From Saccharospirillum sp043196875 (GTDB taxonomy: Bacteria > Pseudomonadota > Gammaproteobacteria > Pseudomonadales > Natronospirillaceae), in contig NZ_JBEBMX010000002.1 of NCBI RefSeq assembly GCF_043196875.1, forward strand, positions 316,119 to 380,118: a DNA stretch of 64,000 nucleotides, given 5' to 3'. The notes under the pieces were generated by a model that made no database searches, had not been told where the DNA came from, and was given only the letters and a program-made list of their open reading frames with translations. Made by a program: the position numbers and the translations under genes. Below are positions 23,688 through 32,832 of the stretch, one piece after another; position 1 is the stretch's first letter, and every line of letters starts with the position of its first letter.

Positions 23688-24476
23688 ATGTTTAATGGTG
23701 TGAAGGAAGACATTAAAAGCGTCTTCGACCGTGACCCCGCCGCCCGCAACTGGTTCGAAGTACTGCTCAACTACCCGGGCCTGCATGCGCTGCTGTTGCA
23801 CCGGCTGAACCATCGGTTGTGGAACTGGAACCTGAAAACGCTGGCGCGCTGGATGTCGCAATTTTCCCGCTGGCTGACCGGCATCGAAATCCATCCCGGT
23901 GCCAAGATCGGTCGTCGCTTCTTTATCGACCACGGCATGGGCGTGGTGATTGGTGAAACCGCCGAGATCGGCGACGACGTCACCATTTATCAGGGCGTCA
24001 CCCTGGGTGGCACCAGTTGGAAAAAAGGCAAGCGGCACCCGACGTTAGAAGACGGCGTTATCGTCGGCGCCGGCGCCAAGGTGCTCGGCCCGTTTACTGT
24101 CGGCCGCAATGCCCGGATCGGCTCTAATGCCGTAGTGACCAAGGAAGTTCCGGAATCGGCCACGGTGGTGGGCGTGCCTGGTCGTATCGTTAAGCAGGGT
24201 GGAGAAAAGGTTCTGCCGTTCAGCGAACAGCAAAAAGCCATGGCCGACAAAATGGGTTTCGATGCCTACGGCGTCTCCTCGATGCCCGACCCGACGGCCC
24301 ACGCCATTAAAGCCTTGCTCGATCACATTCATGCCCAGGACGAACGCATCAATTCCATCTGCAAGTCGATGAAACGCCTGGATGCGAGTTATAAAGCGCT
24401 GGATGCGCCGGAGTTGAGCGATGAAGATTTCGCACCGATTGAAGATTCGGACCGGTCAGCCAACAGTGGTGGCTGA
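23688..24476 (+). CDS. cysE: serine O-acetyltransferase
   Basis: 262 residues, close to the usual size. After an N-terminal helical domain come left-handed beta-helix hexapeptide repeats (GIEIHPGAKIGRRFFIDHGMGVVIGETAEIG and following) with the catalytic histidine region FIDHG and the acetyl-CoA segment GVTLGGTSWKKGKRHP. It makes O-acetylserine from serine and acetyl-CoA, the first committed step of cysteine synthesis. The ATG lies 2 bases after the trmJ stop with GAGGAAG inside trmJ, so the genes are coupled. The acidic C-terminal tail ends in SANSGG. Confidence 0.93.
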   Translation: MFNGVKEDIKSVFDRDPAARNWFEVLLNYPGLHALLLHRLNHRLWNWNLKTLARWMSQFSRWLTGIEIHPGAKIGRRFFIDHGMGVVIGETAEIGDDVTIYQGVTLGGTSWKKGKRHPTLEDGVIVGAGAKVLGPFTVGRNARIGSNAVVTKEVPESATVVGVPGRIVKQGGEKVLPFSEQQKAMADKMGFDAYGVSSMPDPTAHAIKALLDHIHAQDERINSICKSMKRLDASYKALDAPELSDEDFAPIEDSDRSANSGG

Positions 24477-24488
24477 AGACTAAAGAAT

Positions 24489-24519
24489 AAAAAAAACGCG
24501 CTCTAGGGCGCGTTTTTTT
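24489..24519. terminator. bidirectional rho-independent terminator
   Basis: ACGCGC...GCGCGT stem (24496-24501 and 24508-24513) with A-run before and T-run after. It sits between the convergent cysE and phosphoesterase genes. Confidence 0.9.
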
Positions 24520-24530
24520 ATGGCCGTAGA

Positions 24531-25343
24531 TCAGCTGTGAGCGATAGGTTGGTTGTTTGGCGCTTGCCAGGTCGGCGACGGATGCAAGTGGGTTCCGGTT
24601 TGAGCGTGGGGGACTTCGAGCAGTTCCAGGCTGCCATCTTGGTGTTCGAGCAGGGCGGAGCAGCTTTCTACCCAGTCACCATCGTTGGCGTAAACAAAGC
24701 CATCGTTGATGCGCAGTTTGCTTTGGTGAATGTGGCCGCAGACGACGCCTTGAACGCCTTGCTCACGGGCGTAGTGGATGACCTTTTCTTCAAAGCTTTC
24801 GATATAGGCGCGGGCTTTTTTCGATCGCATTTTCAGTGCGCCGGGCAGCGACCAATAAGATTTACCCAGCCAGGAGCGCAACCGATTCAGGTGACGGTTC
24901 AGGGTGACCACGGTCTCATAAGCCCATTCGCCGATGTGCCACCAGAAATGTCCGCAGTAGATATCGTCGTCGAAGCGGTCGCCGTGCAGCAGCAAATAGC
25001 GTTCACCACTGGCGGCGGTATGAATGGCTTCGTGTTCGACGCGCACCGGGCCCAGGTGCGTATCGGCGAAGTGGCGGAAAAACGGATCGTGATTGCCCGG
25101 TACATAGACCACTTCGGTACCGCTTTTGGCTTTGGCAAGAATCAGTTTGAGGATGCTTTCGTGATGCTTGTGCCAGCGGCCCTTGCGGGTGCTGAGCTTC
25201 CACAGGTCGACGATGTCGCCGAGCAGATAGAGGTAGTCGGTCTCGGTGTTGTTGAGAAAGTCGGCCAGCAAATCCACCTGGCTGTTGGGGTTGGCGAGGT
25301 GAATATCGGATATGAACACAGCGCGAACGCGACGTTGGGTCAT
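24531..25343 (-). CDS. UDP-2,3-diacylglucosamine diphosphatase-like metallophosphoesterase (LpxH-like)
   Basis: 270 residues with the five metallophosphoesterase motifs in order: DIHL, GDIVD, GNHDPF, the LLHGDRFD loop and GHIH. The SDIHLAN start and the YLLGDIVDLWK element match the LpxH-like group that cleaves UDP-diacylglucosamine in lipid A synthesis or, in close relatives, other nucleotide diphosphates. Soluble or peripheral cytosolic enzyme. Monocistronic; a paralogous true LpxH elsewhere in the genome cannot be excluded. Confidence 0.82.
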   Translation of the reverse strand: MTQRRVRAVFISDIHLANPNSQVDLLADFLNNTETDYLYLLGDIVDLWKLSTRKGRWHKHHESILKLILAKAKSGTEVVYVPGNHDPFFRHFADTHLGPVRVEHEAIHTAASGERYLLLHGDRFDDDIYCGHFWWHIGEWAYETVVTLNRHLNRLRSWLGKSYWSLPGALKMRSKKARAYIESFEEKVIHYAREQGVQGVVCGHIHQSKLRINDGFVYANDGDWVESCSALLEHQDGSLELLEVPHAQTGTHLHPSPTWQAPNNQPIAHS

Positions 25344-25458
25344 GGCTCAGTCTCCCATGGCAGAGTTAGGCCAAGGCTAGGCTGGGCGGATGAAGCTAGG
25401 GTGACAGCATCATGACGCTTTGATGAATGCGATGACATCTATGCCAGTATTCACCGGG

Positions 25459-27345
25459 CTAAAAATTCTCCCAACTATCCTCGTCATCATCGAGTTGAGG
25501 TTGCAGTGACGGTTTTGGCCTGTTAATCGCGATAGTGTTGGATGTTAATGGGTGCACAGAAGCGTGTTTAGGTGATGATTTGTTGGCGTTAGTAGGCGCT
25601 GTGGGTTTAATGCTGTGAGCAGTATGGTCGCTCTCGGTCAGTACAAATCGGTTTACATTTTTGGTTAATAAATCTGCTTGGCTTAATAGATTTTCAGAGG
25701 CCGCTGCAGCTTCTTCAACAAGGGCGGCGTTTTGTTGAGTCATTTCATCCATTTGGCTGACGGCCTTATCGATTTCATCCAACCCGGATGATTGTTCTGC
25801 AGAGGCGCTGGCGATCTCAGTCATAATGTCATTGACCTGCTTGATCGCAGTCACGACCTCTCGCATGGTGTCACCGGATTTATTGACTAGCTCATTGCCA
25901 TTGTTGATTTTCCCCGCTGACTCGGAAATGAGATCTTTAATGTTTTTTGCCGCATTCGCTGAGCGTTGCGCTAAGGTTCTTACCTCCGATGCAACAACCG
26001 CAAAGCCTCGCCCTTGTTCGCCCGCTCGAGCAGCCTCAACCGCAGCGTTAAGTGCCAGGATATTGGTTTGAAAAGCAATGCCATCGATCATGCCAATGAT
26101 ATCCGCAATTTTTTGTGAGGATTCATTGATGGAGGCCATGGTTTTCACCACGTCTTCTATTAAGTGACCACCATCCAGAGCGATTGTTACTGCGTTGGAT
26201 GCCAAGTTGTTAGCCTCTTTGGCATTGTTGGCATTTTGGCGAACAGTCGTGGTTAGCTCCTCCATACTAGACGCTGTTTCTTCCAGACTGGAAGCTTGTT
26301 GCTCAGTGCGGTTAGAAAGGTCTGTGTTGCCATTGGAGATTTCGCGAGCACCGTTATACACCGCATCAGATGCATTTTTAATATTGACGATGATCTCTGT
26401 CATGGTATCAAGCAGTGAGTTTACGCCTTCTGAAATACTGAGCATCATGTCGGATTTGTCTGCCGTTGACACTCGTTGGGTAAGGTCATTATTAACCGCG
26501 GCATTAATGGCTGTATTCACCTGGCTAACGGTCAGTTGAAGCTGTTGTTCAGCTTCGACTTCAGCCGTAATATCCGTGGCGAATTTCACTACTTTGTAAG
26601 GCGTACCGGTTGCGTCAAAAATAGGGCTATAGTTGGCTTGTATCCAAATAACTTTACCGTTTTTATGAACGCGCGGAAAACGGCCGACAAAATGTTCGCC
26701 CTTAGCGAGGCTATCCCAGAAGTTGCGATACTCCTCAGATTTTTGGTATTCGGAATCGACAAACAAACGATGATGTTTGCCTTGCACTTCATTGAGCGTA
26801 TAGCCAAGAGCGTTTAAGAAATTGTCGTTTGCTGAAAGTATGGTGCCATCCAGTTTAAATGAGATGACCGCTTGAGATTTGGATATGGCTGCTAGTTGAC
26901 TTTCATAATCGCTAGTTTGTTGTTTCTTCGCAGTGATATCAGTGGCAAATTTAACGACTTTATAGGGTTTTTTGTTGGCATCAAAAATAGGGTTGTAGCT
27001 GGCCTCAATCCAGACTGGCTGACCGTTTTTCGAGTAGCGACAGTATTCACCACTTTGAAATTCACCATTACGCAATTTAGCCCAAAAATCTTTGTATTCC
27101 TGGCTATTGCGGTAGGTGTTATCGACAAAAATGCTGTGGTGTTGGCCTTTAACTTCCTCTAACGAATAACCTAAAGCGTTCAAGAAGTTGTCATTGGCCA
27201 TTAAAATATTGCCATTTAAGTCAAACTCAATGACGGCGAGTGAGCGAGATAAGGCGTCGAGTTGACCTTGAGTATTGATCCAATCATCTTTGGCGATAGT
27301 TACTTGCTTACCACCTGATATTTTTGCTAACAGGTTTTTTAACAT
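25459..27345 (-). CDS. soluble methyl-accepting chemotaxis protein with two PAS domains
   Basis: 628 residues with no transmembrane segment. Two similar PAS domains occupy about 30-140 and 150-260, each ending in PYKVVKFATDIT, which suggests internal duplication. A short HAMP-like linker and a long coiled-coil signalling domain follow, with the conserved hairpin tip IGMIDGIAFQTNILALNAAVEAARAGE. The C-terminus ends SWENF, resembling the xWxxF tether that recruits CheR and CheB. It probably senses a cytosolic or redox signal (Aer-like). The gene and the upstream gap are visibly AT-richer than neighbouring genes, which may mean more recent arrival. Confidence 0.9.
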   Translation of the reverse strand: MLKNLLAKISGGKQVTIAKDDWINTQGQLDALSRSLAVIEFDLNGNILMANDNFLNALGYSLEEVKGQHHSIFVDNTYRNSQEYKDFWAKLRNGEFQSGEYCRYSKNGQPVWIEASYNPIFDANKKPYKVVKFATDITAKKQQTSDYESQLAAISKSQAVISFKLDGTILSANDNFLNALGYTLNEVQGKHHRLFVDSEYQKSEEYRNFWDSLAKGEHFVGRFPRVHKNGKVIWIQANYSPIFDATGTPYKVVKFATDITAEVEAEQQLQLTVSQVNTAINAAVNNDLTQRVSTADKSDMMLSISEGVNSLLDTMTEIIVNIKNASDAVYNGAREISNGNTDLSNRTEQQASSLEETASSMEELTTTVRQNANNAKEANNLASNAVTIALDGGHLIEDVVKTMASINESSQKIADIIGMIDGIAFQTNILALNAAVEAARAGEQGRGFAVVASEVRTLAQRSANAAKNIKDLISESAGKINNGNELVNKSGDTMREVVTAIKQVNDIMTEIASASAEQSSGLDEIDKAVSQMDEMTQQNAALVEEAAAASENLLSQADLLTKNVNRFVLTESDHTAHSIKPTAPTNANKSSPKHASVHPLTSNTIAINRPKPSLQPQLDDDEDSWENF

Positions 27346-28026
27346 GGTAGTAACCTTTATGTGAGTCTTGTTTACTTTTAAGCCATCAAGATCAGCTGCA
27401 AAGAATGTGTGTCTTTATGTGCCTTTGGGTCGTTCGATCTTATCGCTGGATGGCGGTTTTACACTGTTAAAAAAGATGACCAGTGGATTTCCCAATGCGG
27501 TAAGTTCATAGAGGAAGCGACTATCAAACACCACTGGAAATTCAAATGCGGGTTTACTGTCTTCGGTTTCTAGGGTCATCTCATCTGAAACGCTCTAAAC
27601 AGTAACCTTCACTACACCTCTATTTCGTCTACATCGCATAATGAGCGTAGTCCATTTGTCAGTAAGTGGTTTCACGCCTATCGAATTTAATTAAAAAATC
27701 CACATATCGGCGTGATATTGTCAGCTAACGGCCACCTCATTTAATAACATTCGGTAACCTAACTAGCGTTCACGTAAATTGGCGTATGCGCTTTTGTGGT
27801 GGCTAATGAGTCACCAAGATAACTTTTACCTTCATCAGGCCAATGGCATAGGGTTTATCGTTTGATTTAAGAGTGAAGCACGTTTTTGCAGGCATTCAAG
27901 GCGCATTGCACGGTTTAGGTGATGCGCTAGGGGGACGGATGACAGCGGGACGAGAGAGTTGTGACTGTTTGGTGATGAAATAGACATAGAACTTGGGGCC
28001 GTGGATACGACCCCGAGAGTTATAGA
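27346..28026. other. 680-base AT-rich intergenic region
   Basis: No supported gene. A stem GGGGTCGT/ACGGCCCC (about 27992-28017, minus-strand sense) lies just past the nuclease stop and may be a weak terminator, but it has no T-run. Otherwise I see nothing structured. Confidence 0.4.
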
Positions 28027-30579
28027 TCAGTGCCTTGGCAGTTGCTGCGTCAGGCTGTCGGTGGCACCGCTGTTATCGGTGACCGTCAGGGTGACCTCGT
28101 TGCCTGGCTGGCGCTTAACCTGGCCAATCGACAGCAGTTTCCAGCTGCCGTGGAAACTCAGGTTGCCGACCTGCCAGTGTTGGTCGGTCAGGTAGCCATC
28201 CGGGTCTTGGCTGTCGCTGATAAACAGATACCAGAACAGAATTTTAAAGACGCGGAAGCTGGCGACGGGCGGGGCGTTCATGGCCACATCGACAATTACC
28301 GGATCGTGGTCTGACGAGCGGTAGGCATTCGGTGCGTAGAAGCTTTCCACCTGAGCCGGCGATTTGTAGTTGGTGTTGTAGTCCAGTGCCAGCGGTTCGT
28401 CGGTGTTGATGTGCCAGTCCTGGGTTTTCAGCACTTTGTCGGCCAGTGAACGGCTGGCTAAGGCGTGGTCGAGGTTGCCCGCTGCACCGTCAAAGACATA
28501 GGAGTAGTCGCCAGCGGATTTCAGCGAAGCGTAACCGGCGTCAGCCAGGGTCTGGATCGGGTCTTCCATGCTATAGGCGTTAAGGTCACCCATGATCAGT
28601 ACATCGCTGTCGACGACACCCGTTGGGTTGTTATCCAGCCATTCGGCCATGGCCTGGGCGGCGCGGGTGCGGGCAATGTTATAGGCGCCCTGGCCGTCGC
28701 CGGTGGCGCAGTCGTTGTAGTCGGCGCAGTCGCCGTCACCTTTGGATTTGAAGTGATTAACCACGACCGTAAAGCGGTCGCCGCTGGCAGCGTGCTCGAA
28801 GCTTTGCGCCAAAGCGGGACGGTTTAGATCGTCGATAAACAAGGGTTCGCCTTCATCGTCCAGCGGTGAGCTGTTGCTGTCGAGAATTTGCGCCAGGTTA
28901 ACCGGCGATACCACCTCCGGCCGATACAGCAGACCAACGGCGATGACATCGCTGCCGATCTGGCTGACACCCGGGACGACGTAATCGTAGTCGTTGCCAG
29001 CGCTTTGGGTGGCGTTCAGGGCGTCGGTCAGTTGGGCGATGGCACTGTCGGCGCTGTAGCCGTCGTTTTCAATTTCCATCAGGCCGATGACATCGGCGTC
29101 GAGCGCTTCCAGGGCGGCAACCAGTTTGGTTTGCTGGCGTTCCAGTTCAAACGGCGTTTCGGCGCCGCGCTCGGTTGGAAAACCGCCGCCCATGCCATCG
29201 CCATTAAAATAGTTGAGCACGTTGAAACTGGCTAAGCGCAGATCGGCGTCGGGAGTGGCCCTGGGTTCGAGCGTGCGCGGGTTGGTGCCCTGGAACACCG
29301 GCGTGCTGGTCGGAATCACCTTGTAGGCGCTAAAGGCGTAAGTCATCACGCCGTTCAGGCTGGCCAGAGTGTCGCCGATGCGCAGGCTGTTGTAGGCCGA
29401 CAGTTCCGGCGCTGGGAAGATGACCGGGTCCGGGTTTTGGGTGGAAATGCCGTCTTCGACGATCAGTGAGTTCAAAGCATTGGCTTCGACTACCGCTTCA
29501 GCCGCAGCGCCGGGTTCGGCCACTTCGGTGGGAATATAGCGACGGCCATTGCCGATCATAAATTCGCCATAACGGCCCAGTTGATAAACCTCGTTCACGG
29601 TCAGTATCTGGTTAAAGGCGACGCTCATGCCTTCGACGGCTTCGAGTTCATCACGGTCATTCAGCGGCAGACTGAGGCTGGCGGCGCTGGGCAGCGTTTG
29701 GTTGCTGGCGCAGATGTCGATGCCGGCAATTTGATTCAGCTGGGTCAAACCGAAGTATTCATCGACCTGGCCGTTGACGACGACTTTGTCGCCAACAGAA
29801 ACGGTCGGGGTGTCGGCATAGATAAAGAGGCCTTCGGAGGTGGCCGGGTCGCCATCGGCATCAACATCTTCTTCCTGCACAAAGAAACCGCTTAGCTGAT
29901 TGTCGTTCTGCAGTTGCGCCACGACGATGGCTTCGATGGCCACCGACTGGCCGAGCAAGGGCGATTCGCTGCCGCTGCCTTGAATGGCAGAGATGGCGGT
30001 CATCTCATCACCACATTGCGCCAACGTTGGCTCGCCATCACCCGGATCGCTATCACCATCACCCAGGTAGGCGAAGGTGTCTTGCGGGTAGCTGTCCCAC
30101 TGGATGCTGGGGTCGAAGGGGGTGTTGTACTGAGGGTCGCCCTGAGTAATGCCGGCTTTGCGCACCAGGGTGACTTCGCCGCCGAAATAGTCGTCGTTGC
30201 CCAACTCGCCAATGCGATCGACCACAGTGCCGTTTTGTTTCAGCAACAACACATCGTTGCCGTTGAAGAAGGTGACGCTGGCGGTGAGGTCGGCCTGGTC
30301 GAGAATGGCGCTGGTCGCCTGGCTATTGGCGATAACATAGAAACCACCGGCTTCCAGCGTGCCGCTGAGCGTCAGCTGGTTCTGCACGTTGGTATTGCCG
30401 TTGGAATAGAGTTCGATGCGGTACTGCGACAGATCGACAGCGTTTGAACCGGTGTTGTTCAGTTCCAACGCTTTGTTGTTGGACGAGCCTTCAATGTACT
30501 CGCTGAAAATCAGATCGGCCTGGGCTGTGGCACTGGCGAGCAGCGTCGCCAAGGCCAGAATCGGCAGTTTGTTGTTCAT
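28027..30579 (-). CDS. secreted ExeM/NucH-type extracellular endonuclease
   Basis: 850 residues. A Sec signal peptide ends near residue 21 (SATAQA|DL). A lamin-tail-like domain (about 22-165, IFSEYIEGSSNNKALELNN), a central OB-like ExeM region (about 190-420), then an endonuclease/exonuclease/phosphatase domain (about 445-765) with GLMEIENDGY, VVNHFKSKGD, GDLNAYSMEDP and the SSDHDPV catalytic end. The C-terminus (about 768-850) is a PKD-like domain with an odd hydrophobic stretch. It should degrade extracellular DNA for nutrient or biofilm turnover. The paired cysteines in DGDCADYNDCATG fit periplasmic or extracellular folding. Confidence 0.88.
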   Translation of the reverse strand: MNNKLPILALATLLASATAQADLIFSEYIEGSSNNKALELNNTGSNAVDLSQYRIELYSNGNTNVQNQLTLSGTLEAGGFYVIANSQATSAILDQADLTASVTFFNGNDVLLLKQNGTVVDRIGELGNDDYFGGEVTLVRKAGITQGDPQYNTPFDPSIQWDSYPQDTFAYLGDGDSDPGDGEPTLAQCGDEMTAISAIQGSGSESPLLGQSVAIEAIVVAQLQNDNQLSGFFVQEEDVDADGDPATSEGLFIYADTPTVSVGDKVVVNGQVDEYFGLTQLNQIAGIDICASNQTLPSAASLSLPLNDRDELEAVEGMSVAFNQILTVNEVYQLGRYGEFMIGNGRRYIPTEVAEPGAAAEAVVEANALNSLIVEDGISTQNPDPVIFPAPELSAYNSLRIGDTLASLNGVMTYAFSAYKVIPTSTPVFQGTNPRTLEPRATPDADLRLASFNVLNYFNGDGMGGGFPTERGAETPFELERQQTKLVAALEALDADVIGLMEIENDGYSADSAIAQLTDALNATQSAGNDYDYVVPGVSQIGSDVIAVGLLYRPEVVSPVNLAQILDSNSSPLDDEGEPLFIDDLNRPALAQSFEHAASGDRFTVVVNHFKSKGDGDCADYNDCATGDGQGAYNIARTRAAQAMAEWLDNNPTGVVDSDVLIMGDLNAYSMEDPIQTLADAGYASLKSAGDYSYVFDGAAGNLDHALASRSLADKVLKTQDWHINTDEPLALDYNTNYKSPAQVESFYAPNAYRSSDHDPVIVDVAMNAPPVASFRVFKILFWYLFISDSQDPDGYLTDQHWQVGNLSFHGSWKLLSIGQVKRQPGNEVTLTVTDNSGATDSLTQQLPRH

Positions 30580-30896
30580 GGAATTCCCTCAGTTTCAGTT
30601 CGTTGATTGGCAGAATCCCTGGCTCTCCCCAGCAACAGCGGAGTGTGTAGTCACACTCCGCCGAATTCTCTGTCACAAGAGCGCCGACACCTGGTTCCAT
30701 TCATTTGAACGACTGGTCAGTTTTTTTGCGACCACTGTCCACCCTAGCGGTTTTTTATGACAGGGCAATATCCGTTGAGTGTCCATTTGAGTCATCGTTT
30801 GAAATGACCAATGGCCGATGCCACTGACTTGGGTTCTGCTAGTCTGGCTGACGCCTTATTGCCCATTCCTCATAACTCATAATCAAGGACGTTAGG
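30580..30896. other. intergenic region with strong hairpin between exonuclease and YbjQ-like genes
   Basis: About 317 bases. A perfect 10-bp stem with four-base loop, GCGGAGTGTG-TAGT-CACACTCCGC (30638-30661), lies about 60 bases upstream of the nuclease start. There is no T-run, so it is more likely a leader structure or operator than a terminator. No gene seen. Confidence 0.5.
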
Positions 30897-31220
30897 ATGC
30901 TGAAAACCACCACTAATACCGTAGAAGGCCGTCCCATTGTCGATTATCTCGACATCGTCGTCGGTGAAGCCATTCTCGGTGCCAACATTTTTAAAGACGT
31001 ATTCGGCGCCATTCGCGACATTGTCGGTGGTCGTTCGGCCGCTTACGAGCGCGAAATGGGTAAAGCGCGCGAAACCGCCTTTGCCGACATGGAAGAGCGG
31101 GCTGCGGCCTTGGGTGCCAACGCCATTGTCGGCATTGATATCGATTACGAAGTGGTCGGTGATCGCGGCAGCATGATGATGGTCAGCGTCAGTGGTACCG
31201 CCGTTCGCTTGAGCGACTGA
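30897..31220 (+). CDS. YbjQ/UPF0145 family protein
   Basis: 107 residues matching the YbjQ family: TTNTVEGRPIVDYLDIVVGE at the start, a GGRSAAYEREM loop, ALGANAIVGIDIDYE and a C-terminal MMMVSVSGTAV strand. These are small soluble pentamer-forming proteins of unknown function, sometimes annotated as heavy-metal binding, although no cysteine ligands are present here. Monocistronic with an AAGGA site. Confidence 0.9.
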   Translation: MLKTTTNTVEGRPIVDYLDIVVGEAILGANIFKDVFGAIRDIVGGRSAAYEREMGKARETAFADMEERAAALGANAIVGIDIDYEVVGDRGSMMMVSVSGTAVRLSD

Positions 31221-31347
31221 CCGGGCAGGCTCTGGCCTTGTCATCACCGTCACAGCCGCTATGATGCGCGCTCCGTGCGCGCCTGCCGGTTACCCATTGA
31301 CCGAACGATTATGATGCAGTGCGCTAACCGACCCAAATGAGGTAAGC

Positions 31348-32832
31348 ATGCTGTTTCTTTCCCGCCGCCAGGATTGGTTTGGCAATCTGCGTGGCGATAT
31401 TCTCGCCGGTATCGTCGTCGCCCTGGCGCTGATTCCCGAGGCCATCGCCTTTTCCACCATCGCCGGTGTCGACCCGAAAGTCGGCCTTTATGCGTCTTTT
31501 TGTATCGCGGTGATCACCGCTGTTACCGGCGGCAGACCGGGCATGATCTCAGCGGCCACCGGCGCCATGGCGTTGCTGATGGTGACGCTGGTGAAAGATC
31601 ACGGCCTGCAGTATCTGCTGGCAGCCACCTTGTTAACCGGCGTGCTGCAAATTATCGCCGGTTATTTGCGGCTGGGTTCACTGATGCGCTTTGTGTCGCG
31701 TTCCGTGGTGACCGGCTTCGTCAATGCGCTGGCGATTCTGATCTTTATGGCTCAGTTGCCGGAACTGACCAATGTGACCTGGCATGTCTACGCGGTCACT
31801 GCCGCCGGCTTGGGCATCATTTATGGCTTCCCCTATCTGAACAAAACGATTCCGTCGCCGCTGGTGACTATTTTGTTTTTGACCGGTGTGGCGATCTGGC
31901 TGGATCTGGACATTCGCACCGTCGGTGACCTGGGCCAGTTGCCGGATTCACTGCCGGTGTTTTTATGGCCGCAAGTGCCGCTGAATTTTGAAACGCTGGC
32001 GATTATTTTTCCTTATTCCGCCAGCCTGGCGGTTGTCGGTTTGCTGGAATCGTTGATGACCGCGACCATTGTCGATGACCTCACCGATACCAGCAGCGAC
32101 CGAAATCGTGAATGCAAGGCTCAGGGTTTGGCGAACCTGGGTGCTGGTGTGCTCGGCGGTATGGCCGGCTGCGCCATGATTGGTCAATCAGTCATCAACG
32201 TGAAATCCGGTGGCCGGGGACGTTTATCGACGCTGATCGCCGGTGTGGTGTTATTGCTGCTGGTGGTGTTTTTGAAAGACTGGGTGTCGATGATTCCCAT
32301 GGCGGCGCTGGTTGCGGTGATGATCATGGTGTCCATCGGTACCTTTAACTGGGGTTCGGTGCGCGATTTGAAACGGCTGCCACTGTCGACCAACCTGGTG
32401 ATGATCGTAACCGTCGTGGTGGTGGTCTGGACCCACAACCTGGCCTATGGTGTGCTCGCCGGCGTACTGTTAGCGAGCCTGTTCTTTGCCAACAAGGTTG
32501 GTCATTTTATGTACGTGCGGTCGGATTACGATGCCGACAGCGATACCCGCCGCTACGCCGTGGTCGGCCAGGTGTTTTTCAGCTCGGCCGAGAAATTTAT
32601 CGCCTCCTTCGATTACAAAGAGGCGGTTGACCGGGTAGTGATCGATCTGCAACGCGCGCATTTTTGGGACATCACTGCGGTTGGCGCGCTCGATAAAGCG
32701 GTGATCAAGTTCCGTCGCGAAGGCGCGCAGGTCGAGGTGATTGGTCTGAACGAGGCCAGCGAAACCATCGTCGACCGTTTTGGCGTACACGACAAACCCG
32801 ATGAAATCGACAAGGTATTGGGAGCCCACTGA
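31348..32832 (+). CDS. SulP-family anion transporter with STAS domain
   Basis: 494 residues. N-terminal GDILAGIVVALALIPEAIAFS and GVDPKVGLYASF are SulP signatures. About 12 helices precede a STAS domain (about 400-490) whose DLQRAHFWDITAVGALDKAV corresponds to the antisigma-antagonist loop. It is only distantly related to the SulP gene at 302. The stop codon overlaps the next ATG by one base, coupling it to a tandem universal-stress protein. SulP+USP pairs are widespread in marine bacteria and are thought to carry bicarbonate or sulfate. Confidence 0.9.
   Translation: MLFLSRRQDWFGNLRGDILAGIVVALALIPEAIAFSTIAGVDPKVGLYASFCIAVITAVTGGRPGMISAATGAMALLMVTLVKDHGLQYLLAATLLTGVLQIIAGYLRLGSLMRFVSRSVVTGFVNALAILIFMAQLPELTNVTWHVYAVTAAGLGIIYGFPYLNKTIPSPLVTILFLTGVAIWLDLDIRTVGDLGQLPDSLPVFLWPQVPLNFETLAIIFPYSASLAVVGLLESLMTATIVDDLTDTSSDRNRECKAQGLANLGAGVLGGMAGCAMIGQSVINVKSGGRGRLSTLIAGVVLLLLVVFLKDWVSMIPMAALVAVMIMVSIGTFNWGSVRDLKRLPLSTNLVMIVTVVVVVWTHNLAYGVLAGVLLASLFFANKVGHFMYVRSDYDADSDTRRYAVVGQVFFSSAEKFIASFDYKEAVDRVVIDLQRAHFWDITAVGALDKAVIKFRREGAQVEVIGLNEASETIVDRFGVHDKPDEIDKVLGAH

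Noticed and set aside
27992..28017. Possible terminator after the nuclease gene
   Set aside because: Stem is plausible but lacks a T-run; kept only as a note in the intergenic entry.
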